Source: Desulfococcus sp041737845 (GTDB lineage: Bacteria; Desulfobacterota; Desulfobacteria; Desulfobacterales; Desulfococcaceae). Taken from it: 64,000 nt of DNA. Of the stretch, positions 35,018 through 43,894 are shown piece by piece (position 1 is the stretch's first letter; every line of letters begins with the position of its first letter). The notes under the pieces are model-generated. The model worked only from the letters and a program-made list of their open reading frames with translations, did not search any database and was not told the DNA's origin. The stretch is from assembly GCF_041737845.1 (NCBI RefSeq), contig NZ_JBGSQX010000074.1:58212-122211 (forward strand), given 5' to 3'. The translations under genes and the position numbers were made by a program.

Positions 35018-35052
35018 AAAAAAGCCCTGCACGAACCGCTGATGCAGGGCTT
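35018..35052 (-). terminator. Rho-independent terminator of the small membrane gene
   Basis: A 10-bp stem (35022-35031 with 35043-35052) is followed by a T run on the minus strand, 27 bases after the stop at 35079. Confidence 0.85.
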
Positions 35053-35078
35053 GAACTATCCATACTATCGGGACAATA

Positions 35079-35357
35079 TCAGGCTTTTTTGAGGGCCTCG
35101 ATCTCTTTTTTCAGGTCATTGATTTCCTGTTTGTATTTATCGGCTTCATCGACATCGCCTTCTTTGGCGCCGCCCTCTTTTTCTTTTTTCCAGGTATCCT
35201 TGAGTTCGTCAAATCCCAAGTAGAGGGCCAACCCGCCGCCAAGCAGAAGCATGATCGGAATAGCACCGGCCAGGATCTGGAGAAAAGCCGGAAACCATAC
35301 CGCAAGACCAATGAGACCCAAAACCGCAGCGACTGCTCCACCAATCAACGTTTTCAT
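35079..35357 (-). CDS. Small membrane protein with C-terminal coiled coil
   Basis: 92 residues: two adjacent hydrophobic segments (about 5-24 and 29-47) with glycine-rich turns, then a charged Lys/Glu helix to the end (NDLKKEIEALKKA) with heptad character. GAAGGAGGA precedes the ATG, and a strong terminator follows, so it is expressed as its own unit. Not assigned to a named family. It sits between the NamZ-like gene and plsB on the other strand. Confidence 0.7.
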   Translation of the reverse strand: MKTLIGGAVAAVLGLIGLAVWFPAFLQILAGAIPIMLLLGGGLALYLGFDELKDTWKKEKEGGAKEGDVDEADKYKQEINDLKKEIEALKKA

Positions 35358-35734
35358 AAAAAATCATCCTCCTTCTTAAAGACTTGCGTTCGACAATATG
35401 TATACTGGTAGACCTATTCGACGTCCATCCGGAAAAAACGCCCTGCCCCGCATAAAAGCGCAGATTTGCAAGAGATACCCCATCTCTATGGAAGAGGCTG
35501 AAATCATTCCCGCTGATTTAAATGTTTCCGAAATATCACAACAAATTAGGTAACGCAAGTGTAAAGTTGTCCACAACCCCATTTCTTGGGGGCCGTGTTG
35601 AACTCAGGGTGCAATTGCCTAAAAATATTTGAATTTATGCTATTGTCTCGAAAAAGAAAAGATTGCAAATAACAGGTGTTTCTGCTAAATCTCAAAGGTT
35701 TTTAATCCTAATTCTGAACTCATAGCGATGGACG
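35358..35734. other. Intergenic region upstream of plsB
   Basis: AT-richer than its surroundings. It separates two divergent genes and must hold their promoters; TTGCCT (35615-35620) with TATGCT (35636-35641) is a weak candidate for plsB. A single DnaA-box-like sequence TTGTCCACA lies at 35567-35575, not enough for an origin. No gene is seen. Confidence 0.35.
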
Positions 35735-38380
35735 ATGCGCATGTTCAAATCGATCAAATCAATCATCCGACGAGCCAAAGACGCCGGGAGCGGGTGGATG
35801 AACCGCCTGCTTCAGGGAACATCCGATCATTACGGGTGCTTTTTTCCGAAGCGGTCGGGCGGTTTCTACAGCGGTCTGCTGCAGGTCATCTTTTCCCGCA
35901 TCCGGATGAGTGACCGCCAGATCGATGTTCTCCGGAATATCCCGGAGGGCGCCGTGATTGTCTATGCCCATAAATACAAGAGCTATTTCGATTACCTGTT
36001 TTACCACACCCGATACGCCAAGGAAGGCCTTCCCGTCCCGGAGATCGGCCTCGACTACCGGTTCCTGCTGCTGCAGCCCATGTCGCGAATCTTTCGGATC
36101 GTTCTCGCCCATACCCGCTATTTTCTTCAGAAACTGGCGGTTCAGAACCCCTATGACAGCGGATACATCCGCCGCGAGCTGATCAACGGGAGATCGGGCC
36201 TCCTGGCCCTGGTGGAGAAGGGCGGGTTCTATCTCCGGTTCGTGAAGTCCAACCCGGATCCGCTCCGGTATCTCATCGAGATGCAGAAGACGCTGGACCG
36301 GCCCATCGTCATGGTTCCCCAGCTGCTCTTCTTCGGGAAGAAGCCCCCCCGTTCGACCCCGAGCCTCATGGACATGCTTTTCGGTTCGGAGGAAAACCCC
36401 GGAAAGAGCAGGCGGATCTTCGCCATGCTCAAGAGGCCGGAGTCGATTTTTCTCGAGATATCCGAGCCGGTCAACCTCATGAACTTCATCGCGCTTCCGG
36501 AATACAGGGATCTCAGCTCCGGAAAGCAGGCCCTGGCGCTGCGCCGGAGGCTTCTGTCCCAGATCAACCGGCACCGGCAGAGCATCACCGGGCCGGTCTT
36601 GAAATCCACGGACGAACTGAAGGAGAACATCCTCACCAACGATCGGCTTCGAAGCTTCATCGAACACTACGCCGAGACCCGTAAAATGTCCCTGCCCAAG
36701 GCATATAGAGAAGCCGACGGATATATCGACGAGATCATGGCAAAATACAACATCAACATGATCCGGATCTCCGCCGTGGCGGTTCGCTGGCTCATCCACG
36801 TCATGTTCGACGGGGTGTCGGTCAACATGGACGTGTTGAACCGAATAAAGGATATGTCCCGAAAAGGGCCTCTCGTCCTGGTGCCATGTCACAAGAGCCA
36901 TATCGATTATCTGATTTTATCCTATATCCTGTTTCAGAACGACATGCCCTGCCCCCACATCGCGGCCGGCAAGAACCTTTCTTTCTGGCCCTTGGGGCCG
37001 ATTTTCCGGAGCGGGGGCGCTTTCTTCATCCGGAGAACCTTCAAGGGGGCGGTGCTCTACTCGAAGGTGTTTTCGGAATATGTCCATAAACTTCTTGAAG
37101 AAGGGTTCAACATCGAGTTTTTTATCGAAGGCGGCAGAAGCCGCACCGGAAAGCTCCTGCAGCCGAAGCTGGGGCTTCTTTCCATCCTGTTGAGCGCGTT
37201 CCGGGAGGGGCCAGGGGATGACCTGATATTCGTGCCCGTTTTCATCGGATATGACCGGGTCCTGGAGGAGAGCGCCTATCTCCATGAACTCGAAGGCGGA
37301 GAAAAAAAGCCCGAGAGCCTGATCCAGATCATCAAGGCAAGGAAGTTCCTCGCGCGTCGCTACGGCCGGATTTACATCCGCTTCCATGATGGGATCTCCC
37401 TGAACGACCTGCTCGCCCATCAGGGAACGCCGATCCGGGAGATGACCATCAAGGCGCAGAATCAGCTTTGCCGGCAACTGGGGTATCAACTGGTCAATGC
37501 CATCGACAAGGTTTCGGTCATCACCCCCCATGCCGTGCTGGCCGGGGCGATCCTGAACGGCGGCCGGCAGCGGTTTTCCAAAAGCCACCTCATGGAAGAC
37601 GTTCAAACCTACATGAACTACCTGATCTCCCAGAAGATGGTTTTGGCCGACACCCTCCTGGTGGACCCGACCCATGCCTTCGACTACGCCCTCGATGCCT
37701 ATGTCCAGAGAAAGTTCATCGAGCCGGTTTCCGAAGACACGGATGCATCGTCGCCCGAAATGGTTTATGCCATCAACGCATCCAAGCGCCCGGCGCTGGA
37801 GTACTACAAAAACAACTGCGTGAGCGCGCTGGTCCCGGCGGCGTTCACGGCCCTGAGCATCCTGGACAAGGACGCCTTCCAGTTCTCCGGGTCGGATATC
37901 TACGGCGGCTTCCGGTTCCTCCAGGAGTTCTTCATCAACGAATTTTCCCATGATTCGGATAAGACGGCGGAGTTTTACGTCCACAAGAACATCAAGGCGT
38001 TCATCGACGATGCGATTCTGAGCCCCCACCCGATCTTGCCCGACACCTACAACCTGACATCGGCAGGGTACCGGAAACTGAAACTTTTTTCCGGTTTCCT
38101 GACGACCTATTTTGAATCCTACTGGGTCACCCTCAACTTTTTTGTGCGCTATCCCAAAAATTTTATCGAGGCCAAGGATCGGATCAAGAAGGTGCAGTCC
38201 ATGGGCCATCGCCTTTACAAGAAGAAGGAGATCGAGCGCCCCGAGGCGATCTCCATCATCAACTTCAAGAATGCCGTCGACTATTTTTCAGCCCACGGCA
38301 TCCACGGATCGGAGGACGAGGAGCCCATCGGGTTTTTCATGGACAGGATCCGCCGCTACCTGGATCTGCTGCGGCCATGA
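35735..38380 (+). CDS. plsB: Glycerol-3-phosphate 1-O-acyltransferase
   Basis: 881 residues, the PlsB type. The acyltransferase domain has block I VPCHKSHIDYL (the catalytic His and Asp), block II GGAFFIRR, block III FFIEGGRSRTGK and block IV FVPVFIGYDRV. It acylates sn-glycerol-3-phosphate at the 1 position at the inner membrane, first step of phospholipid synthesis. The N-terminal region holds a second, weaker set of look-alike blocks (HKYKSYFDYL near residue 79, FYLRF, MVPQLLFFGKK near residue 190). The stop overlaps the next start (ATGA), so the two genes are translationally linked. Confidence 0.92.
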   Translation: MRMFKSIKSIIRRAKDAGSGWMNRLLQGTSDHYGCFFPKRSGGFYSGLLQVIFSRIRMSDRQIDVLRNIPEGAVIVYAHKYKSYFDYLFYHTRYAKEGLPVPEIGLDYRFLLLQPMSRIFRIVLAHTRYFLQKLAVQNPYDSGYIRRELINGRSGLLALVEKGGFYLRFVKSNPDPLRYLIEMQKTLDRPIVMVPQLLFFGKKPPRSTPSLMDMLFGSEENPGKSRRIFAMLKRPESIFLEISEPVNLMNFIALPEYRDLSSGKQALALRRRLLSQINRHRQSITGPVLKSTDELKENILTNDRLRSFIEHYAETRKMSLPKAYREADGYIDEIMAKYNINMIRISAVAVRWLIHVMFDGVSVNMDVLNRIKDMSRKGPLVLVPCHKSHIDYLILSYILFQNDMPCPHIAAGKNLSFWPLGPIFRSGGAFFIRRTFKGAVLYSKVFSEYVHKLLEEGFNIEFFIEGGRSRTGKLLQPKLGLLSILLSAFREGPGDDLIFVPVFIGYDRVLEESAYLHELEGGEKKPESLIQIIKARKFLARRYGRIYIRFHDGISLNDLLAHQGTPIREMTIKAQNQLCRQLGYQLVNAIDKVSVITPHAVLAGAILNGGRQRFSKSHLMEDVQTYMNYLISQKMVLADTLLVDPTHAFDYALDAYVQRKFIEPVSEDTDASSPEMVYAINASKRPALEYYKNNCVSALVPAAFTALSILDKDAFQFSGSDIYGGFRFLQEFFINEFSHDSDKTAEFYVHKNIKAFIDDAILSPHPILPDTYNLTSAGYRKLKLFSGFLTTYFESYWVTLNFFVRYPKNFIEAKDRIKKVQSMGHRLYKKKEIERPEAISIINFKNAVDYFSAHGIHGSEDEEPIGFFMDRIRRYLDLLRP

Positions 38381-40086
38381 AGGCCCTGATCCTCGCAGCA
38401 GGGCTCGGAACCCGCTTGATGCCCTACACCCGGAGAGTGCCGAAGCCCCTGTTCACGGTGGGCGGCCGCCCCCTCCTCGACATCCTGATCCGGAGGCTCG
38501 CCGCCGCCGGGTGCGAGGCCGTCGTCGTGAACACCCACCACCTGCATGAACGGATCGAGGCGTTTGTTTCCGGGCAGGGCTATCCCATCCCGGTGACGAC
38601 CCGCTATGAGCCCCGGATCCTGGGGACGGGCGGGGCCATTCGGAACCTTGCCGATTTCTGGGACCGCCGGCCGTTCATGGTGGTCAACAGCGATATCCTG
38701 ACGGACATCGATTTCGCCGATGTCTACGGGCGTCATCTCGCCAATGGCGACCCGGCTACCCTCGTCCTGTACGACGATCCCGCGTTCAACACCGTCGCCG
38801 TGTCCCCCGACGGACGGGTGACGGATTTCGGCGGATCCGATGCCGGCCCCCTGCCGGGAAAACGGCTGACCTTCAGCGGCATCCAGGTGATCGACCCCGA
38901 GGTGATCGACCATATTCCGGAAGGCTTCTCCAGCAGCATCGACGCCTACCGGCGTCTTTTGGCCTCCGGCAGGCAAATCCGGGGGCTCGTGGCGGCGCAG
39001 GGGCGGTGGAGCGATCTGGGGACGCCGGAGCGGTATCGGAAGGCCTGCGTCGAGATCATGGCCGCCGAGGCCTTTGCGCGTGCAGGCCGGGGGGAGGGTG
39101 GCGAGGCGCCCATCGAGACGATCGCGCTTTCGGGCGACGGGTCGGACCGGCGCTGGTACCGCCTGGTCTCGGGCGGCCGGTCGCTCGTCATGGCCGACCA
39201 CGGCATCCATGTCGAAGAAGGGCAGGGCGAGGCCGGCGCGTTTGAGGACATCGGCCGGCATCTTCACGGGAAAAACGTCGCCGTCCCCCGTATTTATGCC
39301 GCCGACCGGTTTTCCGGCCTGGTGTTCCTGGAGGACCTGGGGGACAGGCGCCTCCAGGACGCGGTCCGGAGCGCCCCCGGCCCGGGAGCGGTCGAAAGCC
39401 TCTACCGTCAGGTGATCGACCGGCTCATACCGCTCTGGTTCGACGGAAGGGACGGGTTCGATCCCCGCTGGACCTGGCAGACGGAGCGCTATGACAGGGA
39501 GATGATCCTGAATGCCGAGTGCGGGTATTTCAGGGATGCGTTTTTACGCGGATACCTCGGCATGGCCCTTCCCGAAGACGCCTTCCGGGATGAATTCGAA
39601 CGGATCGCCGACGGCGCCCTCGAATACGGCCTCACGGCCTTCATGCACCGGGACATGCAGTCCCGGAACATCATGATGAACGGGAGAGGACCCCACTTCA
39701 TCGATTTCCAGGGGGGCCGCACCGGCCCCGTCCAGTATGACCTCGCCTCGCTGCTGATCGACCCGTATGCGGCCCTGCCGGAGGCGCTCCAGGAGCGGAT
39801 TCTGGCCTATTGCATCGATCAGTTGGTGAAATTGACGGAGATCGATTCCAAGGATTTCGCGGCGGGATACCGCTGTTGCAGCCTGGCCCGGAATCTGCAA
39901 ATGCTGGGGGCCTTCGGCTTTCTGACCCGCGTCAAGGGGAAAACAGGCTTTGAAGGCCATATCCCGGCGGCCGTTCAGGCCCTGTCCATGAACCTCGCCA
40001 AGGCCGGCCCCGATAAATTTCCAGGCCTGACGCGGCTGGCGGTTGACCTCAACCGGCGCCGGCAAAACGGTCAAAAATACGGTTGA
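38377..40086 (+). CDS. Fusion of MurU-like nucleotidyltransferase and AmgK-like sugar kinase
   Basis: 569 residues in two parts. Residues 1-230: NTP-transferase fold with LAAGLGTRLMPYTRRVPKPL, the metal-binding VVNSDILTDI and the LGTGGAI segment, as in MurU (MurNAc-1-P uridylyltransferase). Residues about 245-569: aminoglycoside-phosphotransferase fold with MHRDMQSRNIMM and HFIDFQGGRTGPVQYDLASLL, close to AmgK, the anomeric MurNAc/GlcNAc kinase. In Pseudomonas AmgK and MurU are separate proteins that salvage MurNAc to UDP-MurNAc; here one chain would do both steps. Start overlaps the plsB stop. The NamZ-like gene lies 4 kb upstream. Confidence 0.82.
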   Translation: MKALILAAGLGTRLMPYTRRVPKPLFTVGGRPLLDILIRRLAAAGCEAVVVNTHHLHERIEAFVSGQGYPIPVTTRYEPRILGTGGAIRNLADFWDRRPFMVVNSDILTDIDFADVYGRHLANGDPATLVLYDDPAFNTVAVSPDGRVTDFGGSDAGPLPGKRLTFSGIQVIDPEVIDHIPEGFSSSIDAYRRLLASGRQIRGLVAAQGRWSDLGTPERYRKACVEIMAAEAFARAGRGEGGEAPIETIALSGDGSDRRWYRLVSGGRSLVMADHGIHVEEGQGEAGAFEDIGRHLHGKNVAVPRIYAADRFSGLVFLEDLGDRRLQDAVRSAPGPGAVESLYRQVIDRLIPLWFDGRDGFDPRWTWQTERYDREMILNAECGYFRDAFLRGYLGMALPEDAFRDEFERIADGALEYGLTAFMHRDMQSRNIMMNGRGPHFIDFQGGRTGPVQYDLASLLIDPYAALPEALQERILAYCIDQLVKLTEIDSKDFAAGYRCCSLARNLQMLGAFGFLTRVKGKTGFEGHIPAAVQALSMNLAKAGPDKFPGLTRLAVDLNRRRQNGQKYG

Positions 40087-40261
40087 TTTCAAAACCGACC
40101 GTATTGGGCTCAAACACGCGATAATCTGTAAGGGTATGACAGACGATTCAAATCGTTTTTCGCAGCGAAGCTTCTGGGAACCCGGACGGTTCATCTGCGA
40201 TCCTCGGGCATGCGGCGCCCCAGGGTGCATGCAGCCCGCAGGACGGTACATTGTTTCGCGT

Positions 40262-42007
40262 CTATCCCCTGATGATCCGCGGCAGGATCATCTGATGGTG
40301 CGGACAGATCGATTTCGGATTCTGATAGGCCGCACCCGTAAAGGCCACCAGATAATTTCGCAGGTCCTTCAGGGCGACGATTTCATCCACGAGGCCGGTT
40401 TTGGCGCAGAAGATCGGCCGGGACTTTTCGTGATACTCGCGGGCCAACTGGTTCATGCTCTCGATGACGGGATCCAGGGGCCTGCCGGCGTCCTTTTCTT
40501 TTACCAGCCGGCGGGCGTAAGTGGCAACGGCGGCGGTTTCGCCGTGCATGACGGAGATCTCGGTGGCTGCGGTTCCCAGGGTAAAGGCGTTGTGCCGGTT
40601 GGCCGTCGGCCCGCCCATCACGTAGTGGGCCGCCGCCGATCCTTTCCTCAGGACGATGAGCATCATCGGGACATCCGTCTGCTGAATGGAATAGATCAGG
40701 GACTGCCCCAGGCCTAGCAGTTCCGCTTTCTCCGCCAGGTCCCCCACGTCGATGCCGCTGGTATCCTGAAACCAGATGACGGGAATCCGGTCTCGTCCGC
40801 ACAATGTCACGAATTCGTTCATCTTGATGAGGCCCTGCCGGTAGAGTTTTCCCCCCATGCCGGGATAGTCGGCATATTCGGGATACCCTATGCCCAGATA
40901 CCCCTGCCGGTTTCCGATGCATCCGACGAGAAAGCCGTCGATTTTGCACAGGCCGGTGTAGACCTCCGGGCCATAGCCGGGGCGAAATTCCATGTGCTCG
41001 CTGCCGTCCACCAGGCGCGCGAGAATCTCATCAAAATCATAGACTTTTTTGGGTTCCAGGGGCAGCAGCCGGTACATCTCCTCCACTGAAAACCTGGGGG
41101 CTTGGGGCTCCGCAACGCGATAGAACTTGGGATGATATGACGGCATATCCTTCATATATTCTTTCAGGCCGTCCAGCACCCCCTGCTCCTCTTCATACAC
41201 ATATCGAAAAAAGCCGGTTTCATCGTAATGGATCTTTACGGATCCCGGCGGCTTGGACTTGAACTGTTTTGTCTTTTCGATCAGGAGTTCGGCCGTCTCC
41301 TGATCAAAATATCCCTTGGGGGCCATCCCGCTCACGATGCCGGCGCCCCCTACCGCGATGTTGCAGTTTTTGTGGGCAAAAAGAACCGCGGGGCTGATGC
41401 CCTGATATCCCCCGCCGGCGGGGTTGGTTCCGTAGATTCCGGCCAGCACGGGCACCCCGAGCTGCGCCAGTTCGGCGTGTCTGAAAAACGGCGTGCCGGC
41501 CCCGCGGCGGTTGGCATAAAATTTTTCCTGCTCGGGGAGTTTGGCCCCGCTGCAATTGACCAGCCAGACCAGCGGGATGTTCAATCGCTTGCTCAAATCG
41601 GTGGCCCGCAGGATATTTTCCGACTGCCCGGGCAGCCAGGCCCCGGCCATGACCTTGTTGTCAAACCCGATGATCACCGCCCATTTGCCGGAGATCCTGC
41701 CCAGGCCGTCAATCACATTGGTGGTCCCTTCATCGTTGGCCAGGGGATTGAAAAGCGTATGGAGGGGGTTCCAGGTTCCGGGATCCACGAGGTATTCCAG
41801 CCGCTGCCATACCGTCATCTCTCCCCTGGCATTGATTTTTTCAGTGGAAAAACCGGCTTTCTTGACCTGATTGACCGCCTCGTTGATCTGTGCCTCGGCG
41901 TCTTCAAGATTTTTGGTATTGTCATCGCCGTCCCAGGTCATCCATCGGATACGCCCTTTTTTTAATTCGCTGCCCAGATCCGTCATTTTTTCAAAGTAAG
42001 ATTTCAT
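40262..42007 (-). CDS. gcdA: Glutaconyl-CoA decarboxylase alpha subunit (carboxyltransferase)
   Basis: 581 residues, the same length as Acidaminococcus GcdA, which it resembles end to end as I recall it: QRLEYLVDPGTWNPLHTLFNP, NRRGAGTPFFRHAELAQLG, GIYGTNPAGGGYQGISP, GGAGIVSGM, NEFVTLCGRDRIPVIWFQDTSGID and the end ICPHHQMILPRIIR. GcdA moves the carboxyl of glutaconyl-CoA to biotin. It is the cytoplasmic subunit of a sodium-pumping complex whose other parts are a biotin carrier and the membrane beta subunit. Only degraded remains of these are found upstream, so its carrier must be encoded elsewhere. Confidence 0.88.
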   Translation of the reverse strand: MKSYFEKMTDLGSELKKGRIRWMTWDGDDNTKNLEDAEAQINEAVNQVKKAGFSTEKINARGEMTVWQRLEYLVDPGTWNPLHTLFNPLANDEGTTNVIDGLGRISGKWAVIIGFDNKVMAGAWLPGQSENILRATDLSKRLNIPLVWLVNCSGAKLPEQEKFYANRRGAGTPFFRHAELAQLGVPVLAGIYGTNPAGGGYQGISPAVLFAHKNCNIAVGGAGIVSGMAPKGYFDQETAELLIEKTKQFKSKPPGSVKIHYDETGFFRYVYEEEQGVLDGLKEYMKDMPSYHPKFYRVAEPQAPRFSVEEMYRLLPLEPKKVYDFDEILARLVDGSEHMEFRPGYGPEVYTGLCKIDGFLVGCIGNRQGYLGIGYPEYADYPGMGGKLYRQGLIKMNEFVTLCGRDRIPVIWFQDTSGIDVGDLAEKAELLGLGQSLIYSIQQTDVPMMLIVLRKGSAAAHYVMGGPTANRHNAFTLGTAATEISVMHGETAAVATYARRLVKEKDAGRPLDPVIESMNQLAREYHEKSRPIFCAKTGLVDEIVALKDLRNYLVAFTGAAYQNPKSICPHHQMILPRIIRG

Positions 42008-42060
42008 GATTCTCTCTCCGCCCCTCCCAGTCGGTCCTAATGAATTTCGTTCGATATCGT

Positions 42061-42171
42061 TTAAGATTCTTCAATTACGGCCGGCACGTCATCTTCTTCA
42101 ACCTTCATCCCTACTTCCATGTTGAGTCGAACAATCTTGCCTGCAAGGCGTGCTGTGATTTCTTGCGTCAT
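42061..42171 (-). pseudogene. Truncated biotinyl-domain (GcdC-like) remnant, 36 codons
   Basis: MTQEITARLAGKIVRLNMEV starts a biotin/lipoyl carrier domain and continues GMKVEEDDVPAVIEES, then stops. Intact carriers read ...VIEAMKM, where the lysine takes biotin; here the frame ends exactly before it and the MKM motif is absent. GGAGAATG lies upstream of the ATG. It lies between gcdA and the gcdB relic in the same orientation. Either a dead gene or an untypical short peptide; loss of the biotin site argues for the former. Confidence 0.6.
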
Positions 42172-42266
42172 GATTTCATTCTCCGTATGATTCGGTTATG
42201 TTATTATAAAATTGAATTTTACAGACATTTGACCGCCCGTAAAAAGGCTGAAGCGGCGATCACGGC

Positions 42267-42368
42267 CCGAACAGGGCTAAGCCCGGGCTTGGCCAGCATG
42301 GGACCGAAATCACTGAGCGCGCCGAGTCCCAGAAAGATGAGGGGCGGGATGATTTCCCACTGGATGCC
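42267..42368 (-). pseudogene. Relic of the sodium-pump beta subunit (GcdB/OadB-like)
   Basis: A frame of 34 codons reads GIQWEIIPPLIFLGLGALSD then FGPMLAKPG. This is the highly conserved segment of GcdB/OadB (..FPPLIFLGxGALTDFGPLxANP..). Stops close the frame just upstream, no ATG opens it, and the expected continuation is lost, so only a fragment of the roughly 375-residue protein is left. Confidence 0.6.
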
Positions 42369-42481
42369 GTAATCCGGCTATCATTACACCCACAGCCTGT
42401 GCCACCGATTTTCTCTTTTTTTGTGGTTGGCGCGGCGGTTTGTTGATGTAACCGCCGCCCGAAACGCAAAACCGGAAACCG

Positions 42482-43645
42482 TTACCGGTTCGCCTTGCGG
42501 ATCCCCAGTTGATCCTGGGCGATGATCCACTTGCAGATGTTGGCCGAGCCTTCCACCATGCTGTAGGTCGGTGCATCCCGATAGTAACGGGCCACCGGGT
42601 ATTCCGTGGAATAACCGTAGGCGCCCAGAATCCGCATGGCAAAATTGGAGCATTTGGTTGCCAACTCACCCGCAAAATACTTGGCTTGCGCCACGTCGAG
42701 CCCGTTGTTCAATTTGCCCTGGTCCTTGGCCCAGGCCGCCTTGTAAACCAGGAGCCGGGCGGCTTCGATTTCCGTGCTCATCTGGGCAATCATGTCCTGG
42801 TTCATTTGAAAGTGGCCGATGGGTTGGCCGAACTGCTTGCGCTCCATGGCGTATTTCGTGGCGGCATCCAGACACGCCTGGGCCAACCCCACGCCGCCTG
42901 CAGCCGCGGAAAGACGGGTCTGATTCAGGGAGCCGAAGACAATCTTTGCCCCGTCGCCGGGGTTTCCCAGGATGTTTCCCTTGGGAACCCTGGTGTTGTC
43001 CAGAAACAGCTCCCCCGTGGGAGAGGAATGGGATCCCATCTTTTCCAATCCCGTGGTCTTGATACCGTTAAAGTTCTTCGTCTCCACGACAAAGGCGGAA
43101 AGACCCTTTGATCCCGCCGAACGGTCCGTGTAGGCATAATAGATAATCACATCGGCAACATTGGCATTGGAAATCCAGGTCTTGGAACCGTTCAGGAGCC
43201 AGTAGTCTCCCTTGTCCTCGGCGGTGGATGTCATGGCCATCACGTCGGAGCCCGCATCCGGTTCGGTGATGCCGAATCCGCCGATGGTTTCGGCGCTGCA
43301 GAGCTTGGGAACGTATTTCTTCTTCAATTCCTCGCTGCCATACTTGAATATCGTATAGGCGCAGCCGAGGACCTGCATGTTGACCTGCACCCTGAGCGAG
43401 CTTGAGGCCCGGGCAATCTCTTCGGTGACGATCATCGCCGCCAGCCATCCCATCTCTTCCCCGCCGTATTCCTCCGGGATCACCGTACCGAAAAATCCCA
43501 GTTCTCCCATGGGCTTCATCGCTTCTTTATAGGGCAGGTAGTTATTTCGATCCCATTCATCCGCAAAAGGGGCGATCTTTTTGGTTGCGAATTCGCGAAC
43601 CGCTTTCTGCAGCATTTCAAGTTCTTTTGATAATTTAAAATCCAT
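42482..43645 (-). CDS. Acyl-CoA dehydrogenase, probable non-decarboxylating glutaryl-CoA dehydrogenase
   Basis: 387 residues with all acyl-CoA dehydrogenase domains: FGITEPDAGSDVMAM and NGSKTWISNA for FAD and substrate, and the C-terminal catalytic Glu365 in YSMVEGSANI. Position 364 is Val; as I recall, decarboxylating glutaryl-CoA dehydrogenases have Tyr there (YEG) and the Desulfococcus multivorans non-decarboxylating enzyme has Val. Overall wording also fits that enzyme closely. It would oxidise glutaryl-CoA to glutaconyl-CoA, feeding gcdA. GAGGAGGA lies before the ATG. Etf genes are not nearby. Confidence 0.85.
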   Translation of the reverse strand: MDFKLSKELEMLQKAVREFATKKIAPFADEWDRNNYLPYKEAMKPMGELGFFGTVIPEEYGGEEMGWLAAMIVTEEIARASSSLRVQVNMQVLGCAYTIFKYGSEELKKKYVPKLCSAETIGGFGITEPDAGSDVMAMTSTAEDKGDYWLLNGSKTWISNANVADVIIYYAYTDRSAGSKGLSAFVVETKNFNGIKTTGLEKMGSHSSPTGELFLDNTRVPKGNILGNPGDGAKIVFGSLNQTRLSAAAGGVGLAQACLDAATKYAMERKQFGQPIGHFQMNQDMIAQMSTEIEAARLLVYKAAWAKDQGKLNNGLDVAQAKYFAGELATKCSNFAMRILGAYGYSTEYPVARYYRDAPTYSMVEGSANICKWIIAQDQLGIRKANR

Positions 43646-43656
43646 GTTTCCTCCTC

Positions 43657-43675
43657 GTTAACTTTTAATGGTAAC
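43657..43675. promoter_or_regulatory. Candidate operator upstream of the acyl-CoA dehydrogenase
   Basis: An imperfect inverted repeat GTTAAC-N7-GGTAAC lies 12 bases before the ATG of the dehydrogenase. Size and symmetry suit a TetR- or GntR-type site. No regulator gene is beside it. Confidence 0.25.
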
Positions 43676-43894
43676 CTACCTCCCGCATAGCGGGACACAT
43701 TAAAGCAGCCCTTGAAGGGCGCTTTTGAGGTATTCTGATCGCACTTTTGTCTTTCAAAAAACGATCGTCCTGACAACACCAAACTTCGCTTAGAAACTTT
43801 TTCATCATGGAAAGGCAGGCCTTATGACCATTAAAAATCATTAGGTTGAATTTTAAGCCGTTCAAGAAGGTTTTTTACTTTTTTCTGAACAAGG

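Noticed and set aside
35567..35575. DnaA-box-like TTGTCCACA as sign of a replication origin
   Set aside because: Only a single box; no dnaA, dnaN or AT-rich unwinding repeats nearby.
42040..42372. A plus-strand frame of 110 codons over the gcdB/gcdC relics
   Set aside because: The minus strand shows recognizable GcdB and biotin-carrier sequence; the plus frame has none.
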